Counted from the first letter of the stretch, positions 46,359 through 55,457 are shown. The stretch is 64,000 nucleotides of DNA from Granulosicoccus sp963833195 (GCA_963833195.1 CAWHXF010000027.1:2976001-3040000), one strand, 5' to 3'. The notes: a model not told the origin generated them from the letters alone. Program-made: numbers and translations.

Positions 46359-47054
46359 TCAAGGCGCCACCGGCGGGTCGAAGGTCAGCACCACGCGGCA
46401 CCCCTCGGGTCCGCAGCCGCCCGTCGTCGGCGGGTTCTCCTCCCCACCGCCCCCACCGTCGCCGCCCGACGCCGCCAGCCCGACCAGCACCGCGACGCCC
46501 ACCGCGCCGAGCACGACCCACAACGCGCGCCGGTCGGACTCGGGCTCGGCGGGCGTCCCGGACGGCGTACCGTTGCCGGAGTCGCGACGCGCGTCGCGCG
46601 GACGTCCCGGCGCCCGGGCGGCGAGGGGCGCGGACACGATGCGGCGCACCAGGGGATTGAACGCGAAGCCGCGCACGGTGCGGTTGCCGCCCGCGTCGCG
46701 CGCCTCGATCCAGTACTCGATGTCGCGCGCCTCTTCGGGGTCCGTCGGCACGCGGGCGAGCCAGGTGGAGGAGCCCGAGACGCGCGTCATGGGCAACCGA
46801 TCGAAGGCACCCTGCCCGGACAGGCGCCAGTACAGGCGCACGGACGCAAGCTCCCGATCGTCGACCACCTGCGCCACGAAGCTCTGCCGCGGCGCGGCCT
46901 CGGCCTCGGCGAGCACCTCGTGCTCGATGAGCGGCGGCTCCAGGTCCAGCTCGTCGATCTGCGCGCGCACGGGCGAGTGCGCGAGGAAGACGCACGCGCC
47001 GCACAGCGCGGCGAGCGAGGCGCGACGGGTAGCTGTGCGGGCGGACCGGAGCAA
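46359..47054 (-). CDS. Exported protein of unknown function with FnIII-like domain and C-terminal membrane segment
   Basis: 231 residues, TTG start (no ATG in frame near it). A signal peptide (ASLAALCGACVFLAHSPVRA) is followed by a domain with SFVAQVVDDRELASVRLYWR and EARDIEYWIEARDAGGNRTV, which resembles an Ig/FnIII-like beta sandwich. Then a Pro/Arg-rich linker, a hydrophobic stretch (LWVVLGAVGVAVLVGLAA) and a Gly-rich Cys-containing tail (GGCGPEGC). This suggests membrane anchoring from the periplasmic side. It is adjacent to the CBM9-like lipoprotein. No known family is assigned. Confidence 0.62.
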   Translation of the reverse strand: MLRSARTATRRASLAALCGACVFLAHSPVRAQIDELDLEPPLIEHEVLAEAEAAPRQSFVAQVVDDRELASVRLYWRLSGQGAFDRLPMTRVSGSSTWLARVPTDPEEARDIEYWIEARDAGGNRTVRGFAFNPLVRRIVSAPLAARAPGRPRDARRDSGNGTPSGTPAEPESDRRALWVVLGAVGVAVLVGLAASGGDGGGGGEENPPTTGGCGPEGCRVVLTFDPPVAP

Positions 47055-47175
47055 GCGTGAACGCGGGTCGAGGGCTACGGCGGGAAGGCGGCCGGGGCGG
47101 CCGAGGGGGGCACCCGTGGCGGAACGGCACCGTTGGATATAGTAGCGCGCGCACCGCCCCGGACCGGAGTCACGC

Positions 47176-47787
47176 TTGCCCCCGAATCGTTACCGACGCT
47201 GGATACCGATCGCCGCCGTCGTGCTGATCGCGTTCGGCGTCAACCTCGAACGCTTCGGCATCGACCTGGAGCGGCTCGCGGGCGGCGGCGAGATCGATCG
47301 GCACGGCCAAGGCGCCGCCCCGAGCGCCGCCCCGAGCGCCGCCCCGCGCGCCGCCCCGCGCGCCTTCGACGAGGGCCCGCGCTGGTCGACGACCGAGCCG
47401 AACGTGAACCTGCACCACGTCTTCCTGGGCGAGACGAACCGCCAAAGCGAACCCGTCGGCTTCCACGCCCGTCCGGGCGGGGAGGATCCGCCGACCGCCC
47501 GCTTGGTGCGCGTGCGCGACGCACCGAACCGCCACGGCGTCTACACCGCGCAGATCGAGATCTACGACGCCGAGGACGAGCGCTGGGAGGGGAAGTTCTC
47601 GAGCTTCTTCCCCGACGCGATGTCGCGCGACGAGGTGCTGGACGCGATCCTGAACGCGTACCGCGAGAGCCCCAACCCGCGCGCCCAGCCCTTCGACGGC
47701 CCGTCGGGCCTCGGCTTCCGCATCCAGGGCTACACCTCGAGCCGCGGCGGCATCAACACCGCGTTCCCGCTCTACACCCGGAACTGA
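47176..47787 (+). CDS. Membrane-anchored EndoU-like (bacterial RNase toxin fold) protein
   Basis: A 203-residue protein beginning with a TTG at 47176, preceded by GGAG. A membrane segment (RWIPIAAVVLIAFGVNL) precedes a low-complexity linker GAAPSAAPSAAPRAAPRA, encoded by 12-base repeats at about 47310-47364. The C-terminal domain has NLHHVFLGETNRQSEPVGFH, NRHGVYTAQIEIYDAEDERW and KFSSFFPDAMSRDEVLDAI, closely resembling bacterial EndoU ribonuclease domains (PF14436). In the toxin subgroup two His and a Lys/Ser catalyse RNA cleavage; the His pair HH is present. An immunity gene or secretion tag is not seen, so it may be a housekeeping or remnant member. Activity is not proven. Confidence 0.6.
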   Translation: MPPNRYRRWIPIAAVVLIAFGVNLERFGIDLERLAGGGEIDRHGQGAAPSAAPSAAPRAAPRAFDEGPRWSTTEPNVNLHHVFLGETNRQSEPVGFHARPGGEDPPTARLVRVRDAPNRHGVYTAQIEIYDAEDERWEGKFSSFFPDAMSRDEVLDAILNAYRESPNPRAQPFDGPSGLGFRIQGYTSSRGGINTAFPLYTRN

Positions 47788-47836
47788 TTCAGCGCACGAG
47801 GGGGCCTCGGGCACGGTTGTCGCTACCGGCGGGGGC

Positions 47837-49660
47837 ATGAACACGCTCCGCCTTCCCCCCCTGCCGCGCCGGGTCGCCCGCTGCCTCGGCGCCGTGGCGC
47901 TCGTCGCGTGCGCCCTCCCGGCGCTCGCGGAGGACGGGCCCGCCTTCGATCACCTCGGCGGCCACCCGTACACCTTCGATCCGTTCGCCGAGCCCGTCGC
48001 GCCGAGCGGCGCGGCGCCGGACGCGGGCACCGCGGGCGAGCCCGACGCGGCCACGCGCGCCACGCTCGAGCGGTTGCGCTACATCGAGTCGGTGGTGGCG
48101 CAGCGCGTCGCCGAACGCGCGGAGTTGGCGCAGCGCCTGGAGGGCGCGACCGAGCGCGAGGCCGAGGAGCTGCGCGATCGCGCGGCGGATCTCGCGGCCG
48201 AGATCAAGGAGCTGCGCGGCACCTTCGAGAGCATCGCCACGGGCGGCATCGATTCGAGCCTGTTCGCCCAGGACGAGCGGCCCGCCGACGAGGGCGACTG
48301 GCGCTCGGATCTCGCGCTCGTCGCGCAGCCCGTCATCGACAGCATGAAGGAGATCACCGAGAAGCCGCGCCGCATCTCCGAGCAGAACGACATCGTGGCC
48401 GCACGCCAGAAGGAGCTCGAGGTGGCGCGCGCCGCGCTCGACGGCCTGGCGCCCGAGCTCGCCTTCGCGAGCGACGAGGCGCTCGTGCGCACGCTCGAGA
48501 TGCTCGAGCGCCGCTGGCGCAAGCGCGCGGAGGAAGCCGAGGCCGCCATCGAGATCGCGCGCTTCGAGATCGCGAACCTGCGCGGCGACAAGCCCGTGTG
48601 GCGCACCGTCCTGGACGCGACCTGGGCCTTCGCCACGGGGCGCGGCCTCACGCTGGTGCTCGCCGTCGCCGCGGCCGCGGGCGTCTTCTTCGGTAGCCGC
48701 TTCGCGCTCTCGGGCTACCGCCGCACGTTGCTGGACCGCAGCGAGCCCGAGAGCCGCACGCGCTACCGGCTCGCCGAGTACGGCATGCACGCGGGCACGG
48801 GCCTGCTCATGCTCGTCGGCGTCTTCATCGTGTTCTACCAGCGCGGCGACGTGCTGCTGCTGGGTCTGATGATCCTGCTGTTCGTGGGCCTCGCGCTCGG
48901 TGCGCGCCAGGTGCTGCCGCGCTACGTCGAGGAGGCGAAGCTGCTGCTGAACATCGGCCCGATGCGCGAGGGCGAGCGCGTCGTCTACCAGGACCTGCCC
49001 TGGCGCGTGGAGTCGGTGAACATGTACAGCGTGCTCAGGAACCCCGAGCTGGACGGCGTGCTGCGCGTGCCGCTGGCACGGCTGCACGGCTTCGTGTCGC
49101 GCCCCGTCGGCGGCGACGAGCCGTGGTTCCCGACCTCGCGCGGCGACGTGGTGCTGCTCGGCGACGACGCGCACGGGCAGTGGGAGGTCGTGGAGCAGAA
49201 CCCCGACACCGTGTCGCTGCGCGAGCGCGGCGGCGAGACCGTGACCTTGCCCTCGGCACGGTTCTACCGCCGCCAGATGACGAACCTCGTGCGCGGCGGC
49301 GGCTTCGGCGTCACCGTGCGCTTCGGCATCGACTACGCCGAGCAGGCGCGCGCCGCCACCGAGGTGCCGGAGCTGCTGCGCGACGCCGTGCACGAGGCGC
49401 TCGCGCGCAGCGACGTGGCGGACCGGGTCAGGGACGTGCGCGCGGAGCTCGAGGGTGCCGGCGACTCGTCGCTCGACTACTGGCTGTTCGCGACCTTCGA
49501 CGCGGGCGCGGCGACGTCCTACCGCCGCATCGAGCGGCTGATGCAGCAGGCCTGCGTGCAGACGTGCACCGCCGAAGGCTGGAGCATCCCGTTCCCGCAC
49601 CTGTCGGTCGTGTCGAAGCTGCCGGAAACGGCGGGGCTCGTGGCGCGGAAGGCCGCCTGA
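47837..49660 (+). CDS. MscS-family mechanosensitive channel-like membrane protein
   Basis: A 607-residue membrane protein. It has a signal peptide (ARCLGAVALVACALPALA), a periplasmic region with coiled coil (about residues 80-250: RLRYIESVVAQRVAERAEL, EMLERRWRKRAEEAEAAIE), three or so membrane segments (ATGRGLTLVLAVAAAAGVFF; GTGLLMLVGVFIVFY; VLLLGLMILLFVGLALGA) and a soluble C-terminal part (RGDVVLLGDDAHGQWEVVEQ, NPDTVSLRERGGETVTLPSA) like the MscS beta domain, with RYVEEAKLLLNIGPMREGER before it. It probably works as an osmotic or mechanosensitive channel or relative. The preceding EndoU-like gene is 49 bases away. Confidence 0.72.
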   Translation: MNTLRLPPLPRRVARCLGAVALVACALPALAEDGPAFDHLGGHPYTFDPFAEPVAPSGAAPDAGTAGEPDAATRATLERLRYIESVVAQRVAERAELAQRLEGATEREAEELRDRAADLAAEIKELRGTFESIATGGIDSSLFAQDERPADEGDWRSDLALVAQPVIDSMKEITEKPRRISEQNDIVAARQKELEVARAALDGLAPELAFASDEALVRTLEMLERRWRKRAEEAEAAIEIARFEIANLRGDKPVWRTVLDATWAFATGRGLTLVLAVAAAAGVFFGSRFALSGYRRTLLDRSEPESRTRYRLAEYGMHAGTGLLMLVGVFIVFYQRGDVLLLGLMILLFVGLALGARQVLPRYVEEAKLLLNIGPMREGERVVYQDLPWRVESVNMYSVLRNPELDGVLRVPLARLHGFVSRPVGGDEPWFPTSRGDVVLLGDDAHGQWEVVEQNPDTVSLRERGGETVTLPSARFYRRQMTNLVRGGGFGVTVRFGIDYAEQARAATEVPELLRDAVHEALARSDVADRVRDVRAELEGAGDSSLDYWLFATFDAGAATSYRRIERLMQQACVQTCTAEGWSIPFPHLSVVSKLPETAGLVARKAA

Positions 49661-49982
49661 CTCGGACGGGCTTTCCAACGCGCAACGAGGATGCCTCGCC
49701 CACCCACCAAGTTTGTGATTATATTCCCATCCAACGCAGGAGCGTGAGAGACGGACCGCGGGCCCGGAAGGCCTGCAACCGCGGGATGCGGTGGCGCAGG
49801 GAGCACGTGCGCCGGGAGCCGCGGGCGAGGCAGCGCTCGGGAATGCGGACGCAGGGAAGCGACGACGGAGGACGTTGGCAGGCGCTCCCCGGCGTCGTGT
49901 GCAGGAGCACGCGCACCGGTACCCGAACCGCCTTCGCGCGGCGACGCCGGGGAGCCCGCCTGGCGGCACCGATTGCCGGGCA
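49661..49982. other. Intergenic region between MscS-like gene and DUF72 gene (convergent)
   Basis: 322 bases with no convincing gene: open frames here are shadows rich in Arg. The main feature is the AT-rich 20-mer at 49712-49731 listed separately. No tRNA, hairpin terminator with T-run or known small RNA was recognised; a transcript starting near the 20-mer cannot be ruled out. Confidence 0.4.
49712..49731 (+). repeat. AT-rich 20-mer, copy 2
   Basis: TTTGTGATTATATTCCCATC, 17 of 20 identical to the copy at 30071-30090 and on the same strand. Here it does not precede a known gene on the plus strand. In a region of about 70% GC this AT-rich match is unlikely to be accidental. Confidence 0.5.
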
Positions 49983-50846
49983 TTACAACAGTGACCCCTG
50001 CACGGGAACGGGCCACGCAGGCAGTGGCGGCGGTACCGTCGTGCCCCTCACCTCGCACGCGCGCCGCAGGCGCTCGTGGAAGTCCGCCGCGAACGGCGGG
50101 CACCAGCCGTTCTCGGGGCAGTGGATCATCATGATCAGCTCCACGCCCTCGCCGATGAGGGCGGCGCCGCGCCCGGCCCACTCGTCGAGGTACGGGGCAT
50201 TCGTCGCGGGGTCCGGGTGCAGTATCAGCCGCACCAGCGCAAGCTCGCGCCCGTCGTGCTCCAGCACCGGCAGGTCGGGCTTCTTGTGCAGCGCCGCGGC
50301 CACGTCCGGGTGCGCGGGATCGCCCGCGTACAGCGCCCGGGAGTCCAGCATGGCGCGCGAGAAGCCGTGGCGGTCGAGCATCGGGTTCAACAGCTCGGGG
50401 CGCTCGAACAGCGCGGGGTCGCGCACCTCCACGAGCGCCGTGCCCGCCCGCGCCACGCGCTCGAACACCGGCTCGAAGCGCGCGAGCGCCGCGGCATCCA
50501 CGCGCGAAGGAAACTGCAGCAGGAACGGCCCCGTGCGCTCGCCGAGCGGTCGCAGCACCGACAGGAACCGCTCGAGGGTCTCGAGCGACGGCCGCGGCGC
50601 ATGCGTGACCTCCTTCGGCAGCTTGAAGCTGAATCGGAAATGCTGCCCGCGCGCGCTGTCGAGGGCGCGCACCCAGCCGTCGACGGTCCGCGCGTCGGGC
50701 ACCGCGTGGAACGTGGTGTTGCCCTCGACCGCATCGAACACCGACGCGTAGCTCGCCAGCGGCGACGGCTCGGTGTCGAAGTACTCGCCCCGCCAGCCCG
50801 GGTAGGCCCAGGCCGGCAGGCCGAGTCGGTAGGGGGGCGCGTGCAT
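49983..50846 (-). CDS. DUF72 domain protein
   Basis: A 287-residue TIM-barrel-like cytoplasmic protein of the YecE/DUF72 family. It starts MHAPPYRLGLPAWAYPGWRG, a typical opening (G-x-x-x-W), and contains EGNTTFHAVPD, FSFKLPKEVTH, RLGPFLLQFPSRV (as ERTGPFLLQFPSRVD), VEVRDPALF and NGWCPPFAADF. Some family members are linked to endonuclease-like or fructose-like functions, but the role is unknown. The ATG at 50846 is chosen because the longer frame lacks homology. Faces the methyltransferase gene. Confidence 0.83.
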   Translation of the reverse strand: MHAPPYRLGLPAWAYPGWRGEYFDTEPSPLASYASVFDAVEGNTTFHAVPDARTVDGWVRALDSARGQHFRFSFKLPKEVTHAPRPSLETLERFLSVLRPLGERTGPFLLQFPSRVDAAALARFEPVFERVARAGTALVEVRDPALFERPELLNPMLDRHGFSRAMLDSRALYAGDPAHPDVAAALHKKPDLPVLEHDGRELALVRLILHPDPATNAPYLDEWAGRGAALIGEGVELIMMIHCPENGWCPPFAADFHERLRRACEVRGTTVPPPLPAWPVPVQGSLL

Positions 50847-51043
50847 CGACGGATCGTCGCACGCGCCCGCAAGGCGCGTCTGCTCGCGGAACCGCGCACG
50901 CGCTCGATTCGCGCCGCCGGTGGCGGGCACCGCATCCACCGCATGGCCCGGGCGCAACTCCACGCACGTCGTCGTCGGCGAGCGCCGGGGAGACGGCGCC
51001 CGGCATGGCGTGCCGTCGGTACACCGTTGCTACACTGCCGCGC

Positions 51044-51625
51044 ATGTCCCCGAGCCCCGACAGCGGCCCTTCCCGAGACCCTTCCCGCGACGCGTCGAGC
51101 GGCTCCTCGGGCGGCTCCTCGGGCGGCTCCCCGGGTCGCCCCTCGAGCGCTCCGGCCGGCGATGGGCGCGCGCGCCGCGTCGGGCCCGTCTCCGTGGCGC
51201 TCGTCGTCGCGCAGTTCGTGCTGATCGCGGCCCTCGCCAGCCCGCTCGCCACGCTCGTGCCGACTCGCCCGGCCGACGTGCCCGGGGTCGTGCTGCTGCT
51301 GGGCTCGTTCGCGCTGGTCGCGGCGGCGTTCCTGGCCATGCGGCCCGCGAACTTCTCGGTGCTGCCCGAACCCGTGGAAGGGAACCGCCTGGTGCAGCGC
51401 GGTCCCTACGCGCGGGTGCGGCACCCCATGTACACGGCGGTACTGATGGGCGGGCTCGGTGCCTGCTGGCTGCACGGCACCGCGCTGCAGTGGGGCCTGT
51501 TCGGGGTGCTCGTGCTCGTCATGGGCATCAAGGCGCGGCGCGAGGAAGGGCTGCTGCGCCGCGTGCACCCCGACTACGAAGCCTACGCCGAACGCACCGC
51601 CGCACTGGTGCCGGGCCTGTATTGA
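51044..51625 (+). CDS. Isoprenylcysteine carboxyl methyltransferase (ICMT) family membrane protein
   Basis: A 193-residue inner-membrane protein. The first 45 residues are Ser/Gly/Asp-rich (low complexity, encoded partly by a GGCTCCTCG-type repeat). Two or three membrane segments follow (PVSVALVVAQFVLIAALASP; VVLLLGSFALVAAAFLAM; WGLFGVLVLVMGIKA), and the family signature RGPYARVRHPMYTAVLMGG near the second pair, which is the SAM/isoprenoid-binding part of the ICMT/PEMT group. The C-terminus EEGLLRRVHPDYEAYAERT is a conserved ending. The substrate in bacteria is unknown. Confidence 0.83.
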   Translation: MSPSPDSGPSRDPSRDASSGSSGGSSGGSPGRPSSAPAGDGRARRVGPVSVALVVAQFVLIAALASPLATLVPTRPADVPGVVLLLGSFALVAAAFLAMRPANFSVLPEPVEGNRLVQRGPYARVRHPMYTAVLMGGLGACWLHGTALQWGLFGVLVLVMGIKARREEGLLRRVHPDYEAYAERTAALVPGLY

Positions 51626-51648
51626 GTCCAGCGCGGAGGTATCCCCAC

Positions 51649-52749
51649 ATGACCGCCCCGTTCACCGCGCTCGTGGACGCGCTGCCCGCCACCGTGCCGT
51701 TCACCGGTCCGGAGGCGCTGGAGCGCGCGCGGGGCGCGCCGTTCGTCGCCCGACTGGGCGCGAACGAGAGCGCATCGGGACCGTCGCCGCGCGCCGTCGA
51801 GGCGTTGCACGCCGCCGTGCGGGGCCGGGACTGCAGCTGGTACGGCGACCCGGAGAGCGCGCTGCTGCGCGAGCGCCTCGCCGCGCTGCACGGCGTACCG
51901 GTCGCGTGCATCGTCGTCGGTCCCGGGATCGACACGCTGCTGGGCAACACCGTGCGGCTGCACTTGTCCGCCGGCGACGTGGCCGTCACGTCCGCGGGCG
52001 CGTATCCCACGTTCGATTACCACGTCGCCGGGCACGGCGCGCGGCTCGAGCGCGTGCCGTACCGCGATGGCCGTGTCGATACCGCCGCGCTCGCGCTCGC
52101 CGCGCACGGGCACGGCGCGCGGCTCGTCTACGTCTCGAGCCCCGACAACCCCACCGGCACGCAGACGCCCGTCGGCGAGCTGCTCGCGCTGCTGGACGCT
52201 CTGCCGGCCGACTGCCTGCTGCTGCTGGACGAAGCCTACGTCGACTATCCCGGACACGCCAGCGCACCGCCGCTGGACGTCGAGGATTCGCGCGTGCTGC
52301 GCTTTCGCACCTTCTCCAAGGCGTGGGGCATGGCGGGGCTGCGCATCGGCTACGCGCTCGGCACCGAGCCGCGCGTCGCGGGCTTCGCGAAGGTGCGCGA
52401 CCACTTCGGGGTCAACCGGCTCGCGCAGGTCGCGGCGCTCGCCTCGCTGGACGACGCGGGCTTTCTCGATCGCGTACGCGCGGAGGTGATCGCGGGCCGC
52501 GAGCGATTGACGGATCTGGCGCGCACGCACGACCTGGCGTACCTGCCTTCCTCGACGAACTTCGTCTCGGTGGATCTCGGAGACGCGGCGCGCGCCCGAA
52601 CGACGCTCGACGACCTGCTGGCCCGCGGCGTCTTCGTGCGCAAGCCCATGGTCGCGCCGCTGGACCGATACGTGCGCCTCGGGGTGGGCACGGCGGCCGA
52701 GATGGACGAGCTCGAACGCGCGTTCGGTGCGCTCGTGCGCTCCGGGTGA
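51649..52749 (+). CDS. HisC-like PLP-dependent aminotransferase
   Basis: A 366-residue fold type I aminotransferase, preceded by GGAGGT 8 bases before the ATG at 51649. It has RLGANESASGPSP (substrate loop), SSPDNPTGT, LLLLDEAYVDYPG (cofactor Asp) and FRTFSKAWGMAGLRIGYALG with the Schiff-base Lys near residue 224, and ends with RYVRLGVGTAAEM. These are the features of HisC, but no other histidine gene is adjacent; broad-specificity aromatic or other aminotransferases of this family are alternatives. Its stop overlaps the GTG of the kinase gene. Confidence 0.85.
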   Translation: MTAPFTALVDALPATVPFTGPEALERARGAPFVARLGANESASGPSPRAVEALHAAVRGRDCSWYGDPESALLRERLAALHGVPVACIVVGPGIDTLLGNTVRLHLSAGDVAVTSAGAYPTFDYHVAGHGARLERVPYRDGRVDTAALALAAHGHGARLVYVSSPDNPTGTQTPVGELLALLDALPADCLLLLDEAYVDYPGHASAPPLDVEDSRVLRFRTFSKAWGMAGLRIGYALGTEPRVAGFAKVRDHFGVNRLAQVAALASLDDAGFLDRVRAEVIAGRERLTDLARTHDLAYLPSSTNFVSVDLGDAARARTTLDDLLARGVFVRKPMVAPLDRYVRLGVGTAAEMDELERAFGALVRSG

Positions 52750-54581
52750 CCGACCCGGACCGCCCGGCGGGCCTGACCGACGCGGTGCTGCGCGAGCAGC
52801 TCGCGCTGCTGGCGAGCCACCTGCGCGGGATCATCGTCGGCACGTTCCTGAGCGGCCTCATCCTGGGCATCGCCGTGGCGACGTCCCTGGAGCTGCGCTG
52901 GCCGTGGGTCTGGCTGGCCGCGCTGACGCTGATCTCGGTGCTGCGCTACGCCGTGCTGCGCGCGCACGAGACGTCCGGAGCGCCCGCGCATCCCCGCCGT
53001 CGCCACGCGCTGCTGCTGGCGCTGTCGTGCCTCTCGGCGAGCCATTGGGGCCTGTTCGGCTGGCTGGCGGTGACGCCCGAAGCCCCCATCGCCTCGCTCA
53101 TGGTGACCATGGTGCTGATCGGGCTGGTGGCCAGCGCCACCGGTTTCATCTCGCACCTGCGCACCATGTACGTGTTCTACACGGGGCTCATGCTGCTGCC
53201 GGCCGTGGCGCGTTTCCTGGCCTTCGAGCAGTACGAGTTCCGGCTCATCGGTGCGATGCTCGTGCTCTACGCCCTCGTGTCGTTCGTGACGGCGCGAGCG
53301 ACCCGCGACGCGGTGCTGAACACGATCCGCCTGCGCTTCCGCAACCTGGACCTCGTCGCGGACCTGCAGGCCGAGACGATTCGCAGCAACCTCGCGCGCG
53401 AACGCGCCGAGCGCGCGAATCACGCCAAGTCGTTGTTCCTGGCCGCCGCCAGCCACGATCTCAGGCAGCCGCTGCACTCGCTCAGGCTGTTCACGGCGAC
53501 GCTTGCGCACCAGCTGGCCGCACCGGTGGACCGGCGCGCGGACGCCAGGCGGCTGGTCGGTCGCATGGATGCCTCGGTGAACGCGCTGGACGGGCTGTTC
53601 GAATCGATCCTGGACATCTCGCGGCTCGATGCCGGCACGCTGGTGCCCGAGCGCGAGCACGTCGATCTGGACCGCTTGCTGGAGCGGGCGCTCGACGGCA
53701 TCGCCGCGGACGCGGGCGCGAAGGGGCTGACCGTGCTCGCGCCCGCGGCGCACGATTCCCCGCGCATCGTGCATACCGACCCGGTGCTGCTCACGCGCCT
53801 GCTCGGCAACCTGCTGTCGAACGCGGTGCGCTACACACCCGCCGGCAGCGTCGGCATACGGGTGTCGAAGACGGCCGACGGTACGTCCGCAGGAATCGCG
53901 GGCTGGAGGCTCGAGGTCGTCGACACGGGCATCGGCATCGACGCGGCGGACCGCGAGCGCGTGTTCGAGGAGTTCGTGCAGCTCGGCAACCCCGAGCGCG
54001 ACCGCACGCGCGGCATCGGCCTGGGGCTCTCGATCGTCGCGCGCATCGCGAGCCTGCTGGAGCTGGAGCTCGAATGCCGCTCGAGTCCCGGCGAAGGCAC
54101 GGCGTTCGCCCTCGCGCTGCCCGCCGGAGCGCCCGAGCGGGTCCTGCCGGACCCCGCCGCGGCGCGCCCCGCGCAGCCCGGTGCGCTGGACGGCCGGCTG
54201 GTGCTCATCGTGGACGACGAGGCCGACGTGCGCGACGCGCTCGAAGGGATGATCGATGCGTGGGGCGGCGATGCGGTCGCCGTGGCCTCCGCGGCCGAGG
54301 CGGTCGCCACGCTCGTCGAGATCGAGCGCCTGCCCGACATCGTCGTGTCCGACTGGCGCCTGCGCGGCGGCGAGACCGGTGCCGATGCCATCGCGGCGGT
54401 GCGCCGACACGCCGGGTCCGAGCTGCCCGCCATCGTGATCACCGGCGACGTGGCCGCGTTGCGCCTGCGCGCCATCGCCGACAGCGGTCTCGTCTGCCTG
54501 CACAAGCCGTGCGACCCCGAGCGGCTGCGCCGCGCGCTGCTGCACGCGCTCGCCTCGACGGCGAACGACGCCGCGGCGTGA
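52746..54581 (+). CDS. Membrane-bound hybrid histidine kinase
   Basis: A 611-residue sensor kinase. Several N-terminal membrane segments (about residues 25-190, e.g. GIIVGTFLSGLILGIAVA, LMVTMVLIGLVASATGFI, LIGAMLVLYALVSF) resemble the MHYT/MASE-type multi-pass sensors. Then a HisKA domain with His237 in AAASHDLRQPLHSLRLF, an HATPase with VEVVDTGIGIDAADRERVFE (as VVDTGIGIDAADRERVF), GIGLGLSIVARIAS, and a C-terminal receiver (VLIVDDEADVRDALEGMID, phospho-acceptor Asp in VVSDWRLRGGE). No response regulator or output gene is adjacent. The signal is unknown. GTG start overlaps hisC-like stop. Confidence 0.87.
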   Translation: MTDPDRPAGLTDAVLREQLALLASHLRGIIVGTFLSGLILGIAVATSLELRWPWVWLAALTLISVLRYAVLRAHETSGAPAHPRRRHALLLALSCLSASHWGLFGWLAVTPEAPIASLMVTMVLIGLVASATGFISHLRTMYVFYTGLMLLPAVARFLAFEQYEFRLIGAMLVLYALVSFVTARATRDAVLNTIRLRFRNLDLVADLQAETIRSNLARERAERANHAKSLFLAAASHDLRQPLHSLRLFTATLAHQLAAPVDRRADARRLVGRMDASVNALDGLFESILDISRLDAGTLVPEREHVDLDRLLERALDGIAADAGAKGLTVLAPAAHDSPRIVHTDPVLLTRLLGNLLSNAVRYTPAGSVGIRVSKTADGTSAGIAGWRLEVVDTGIGIDAADRERVFEEFVQLGNPERDRTRGIGLGLSIVARIASLLELELECRSSPGEGTAFALALPAGAPERVLPDPAAARPAQPGALDGRLVLIVDDEADVRDALEGMIDAWGGDAVAVASAAEAVATLVEIERLPDIVVSDWRLRGGETGADAIAAVRRHAGSELPAIVITGDVAALRLRAIADSGLVCLHKPCDPERLRRALLHALASTANDAAA

Positions 54582-54613
54582 GGCTCGCGACGCGCCGCTG
54601 AAATGTGGCTTTT

Positions 54614-54631
54614 GCCGGGCGCACGCCCGGC
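54614..54631. other. Small perfect hairpin between kinase and endonuclease III-like genes
   Basis: GCCGGGC and GCCCGGC form a 7-bp stem around GCAC, 33 bases after the kinase stop. It lacks a T-run on either strand, so terminator function is doubtful. Confidence 0.35.
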
Positions 54632-54695
54632 CGCGTACGCACGCGCACCGCAGGGATAACGTGCGCCGTCCCCGCCAGCCGCCGCCCGACCGCCC

Positions 54696-55430
54696 GTGGA
54701 CACCGAGCCCCGCCCCGCCCGGCCGCCCTACCCCGACGTCCGCCTGTCGCGCCTGACCGACGCGCTCGAACGGGAGTTCGGCTACCAGCGCGGCTGGAGC
54801 GGCAAGAATCCGATGGATCAGCTCATCGCCACGATCCTCTCGCAGCGCACCACCTACGCGGACGAGCGGACCGCGTTCAACAACCTCCTGGAGCGCTTCG
54901 GCAGCTGGGACGGCGTGGCCGCGGCCGAGGTGGCCGACATCGAACAGGCGATCCGCACGTCGCGCTACCCCGAGATCAAGGCACCGCGCATCAAGGCCCT
55001 GCTGAACACGATCATCGAGCGCCACGGCAGCGCGACCCTGGATCACCTGTACGAGCTCGGCATACCGGAGACGAGCGCGTACCTCGGCGCGCTGCCCGGC
55101 GTCGGGCCGAAGACCATCACCTTCGTGCAGCTGTTCAGCATGCGCCGCCCGGTGCTGCCCGTCGATACGCACGTGCACCGCAGCACGCAGCGCGTCGGCG
55201 TCATCGGGCCGAAGGTCGGCGAGGCGAAGGCGCACGAGCTGCTGCTCGGCATGCTGCCCGCCGACGCTCCGGAGCTGCTGAACTTCCACAAGCTGTGGTT
55301 CAAGCTCGGGCAGCGCATCTGCCGGTACGGCTCGCCCGCGTGCGGGCGGTGTCCGCTGCGCGGCGACTGCGACTACGCGCGCGCCCGCGGAGCCGTGACC
55401 GTCGAAGCCGTGGCGGACGGGGCAGCGTAG
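54696..55430 (+). CDS. Endonuclease III-like DNA glycosylase (HhH-GPD, 4Fe-4S)
   Basis: A 244-residue base-excision repair protein. The GTG at 54696 starts the frame. Residues 40-170 form the helix-hairpin-helix GPD domain: LIATILSQRTTYADERT, the hairpin LPGVGPKTITF with the catalytic-lysine position, and VLPVDTHVHRSTQRVG with the catalytic Asp. The C-terminal cluster CRYGSPACGRCPLRGDC fits CX6CX2CX5C, binding a 4Fe-4S cluster. It is longer than Nth (about 211) by an N-terminal extension. Subfamily: not MutY, because no NUDIX-like domain follows; substrate specificity not certain. Confidence 0.9.
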   Translation: MDTEPRPARPPYPDVRLSRLTDALEREFGYQRGWSGKNPMDQLIATILSQRTTYADERTAFNNLLERFGSWDGVAAAEVADIEQAIRTSRYPEIKAPRIKALLNTIIERHGSATLDHLYELGIPETSAYLGALPGVGPKTITFVQLFSMRRPVLPVDTHVHRSTQRVGVIGPKVGEAKAHELLLGMLPADAPELLNFHKLWFKLGQRICRYGSPACGRCPLRGDCDYARARGAVTVEAVADGAA

Positions 55431-55457
55431 GGGCGGCGTAGTCGGCGCGCGCCATCA

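Noticed and set aside
54614..54631. Intrinsic terminator after the hybrid kinase
   Set aside because: No T-run follows the stem on either strand.
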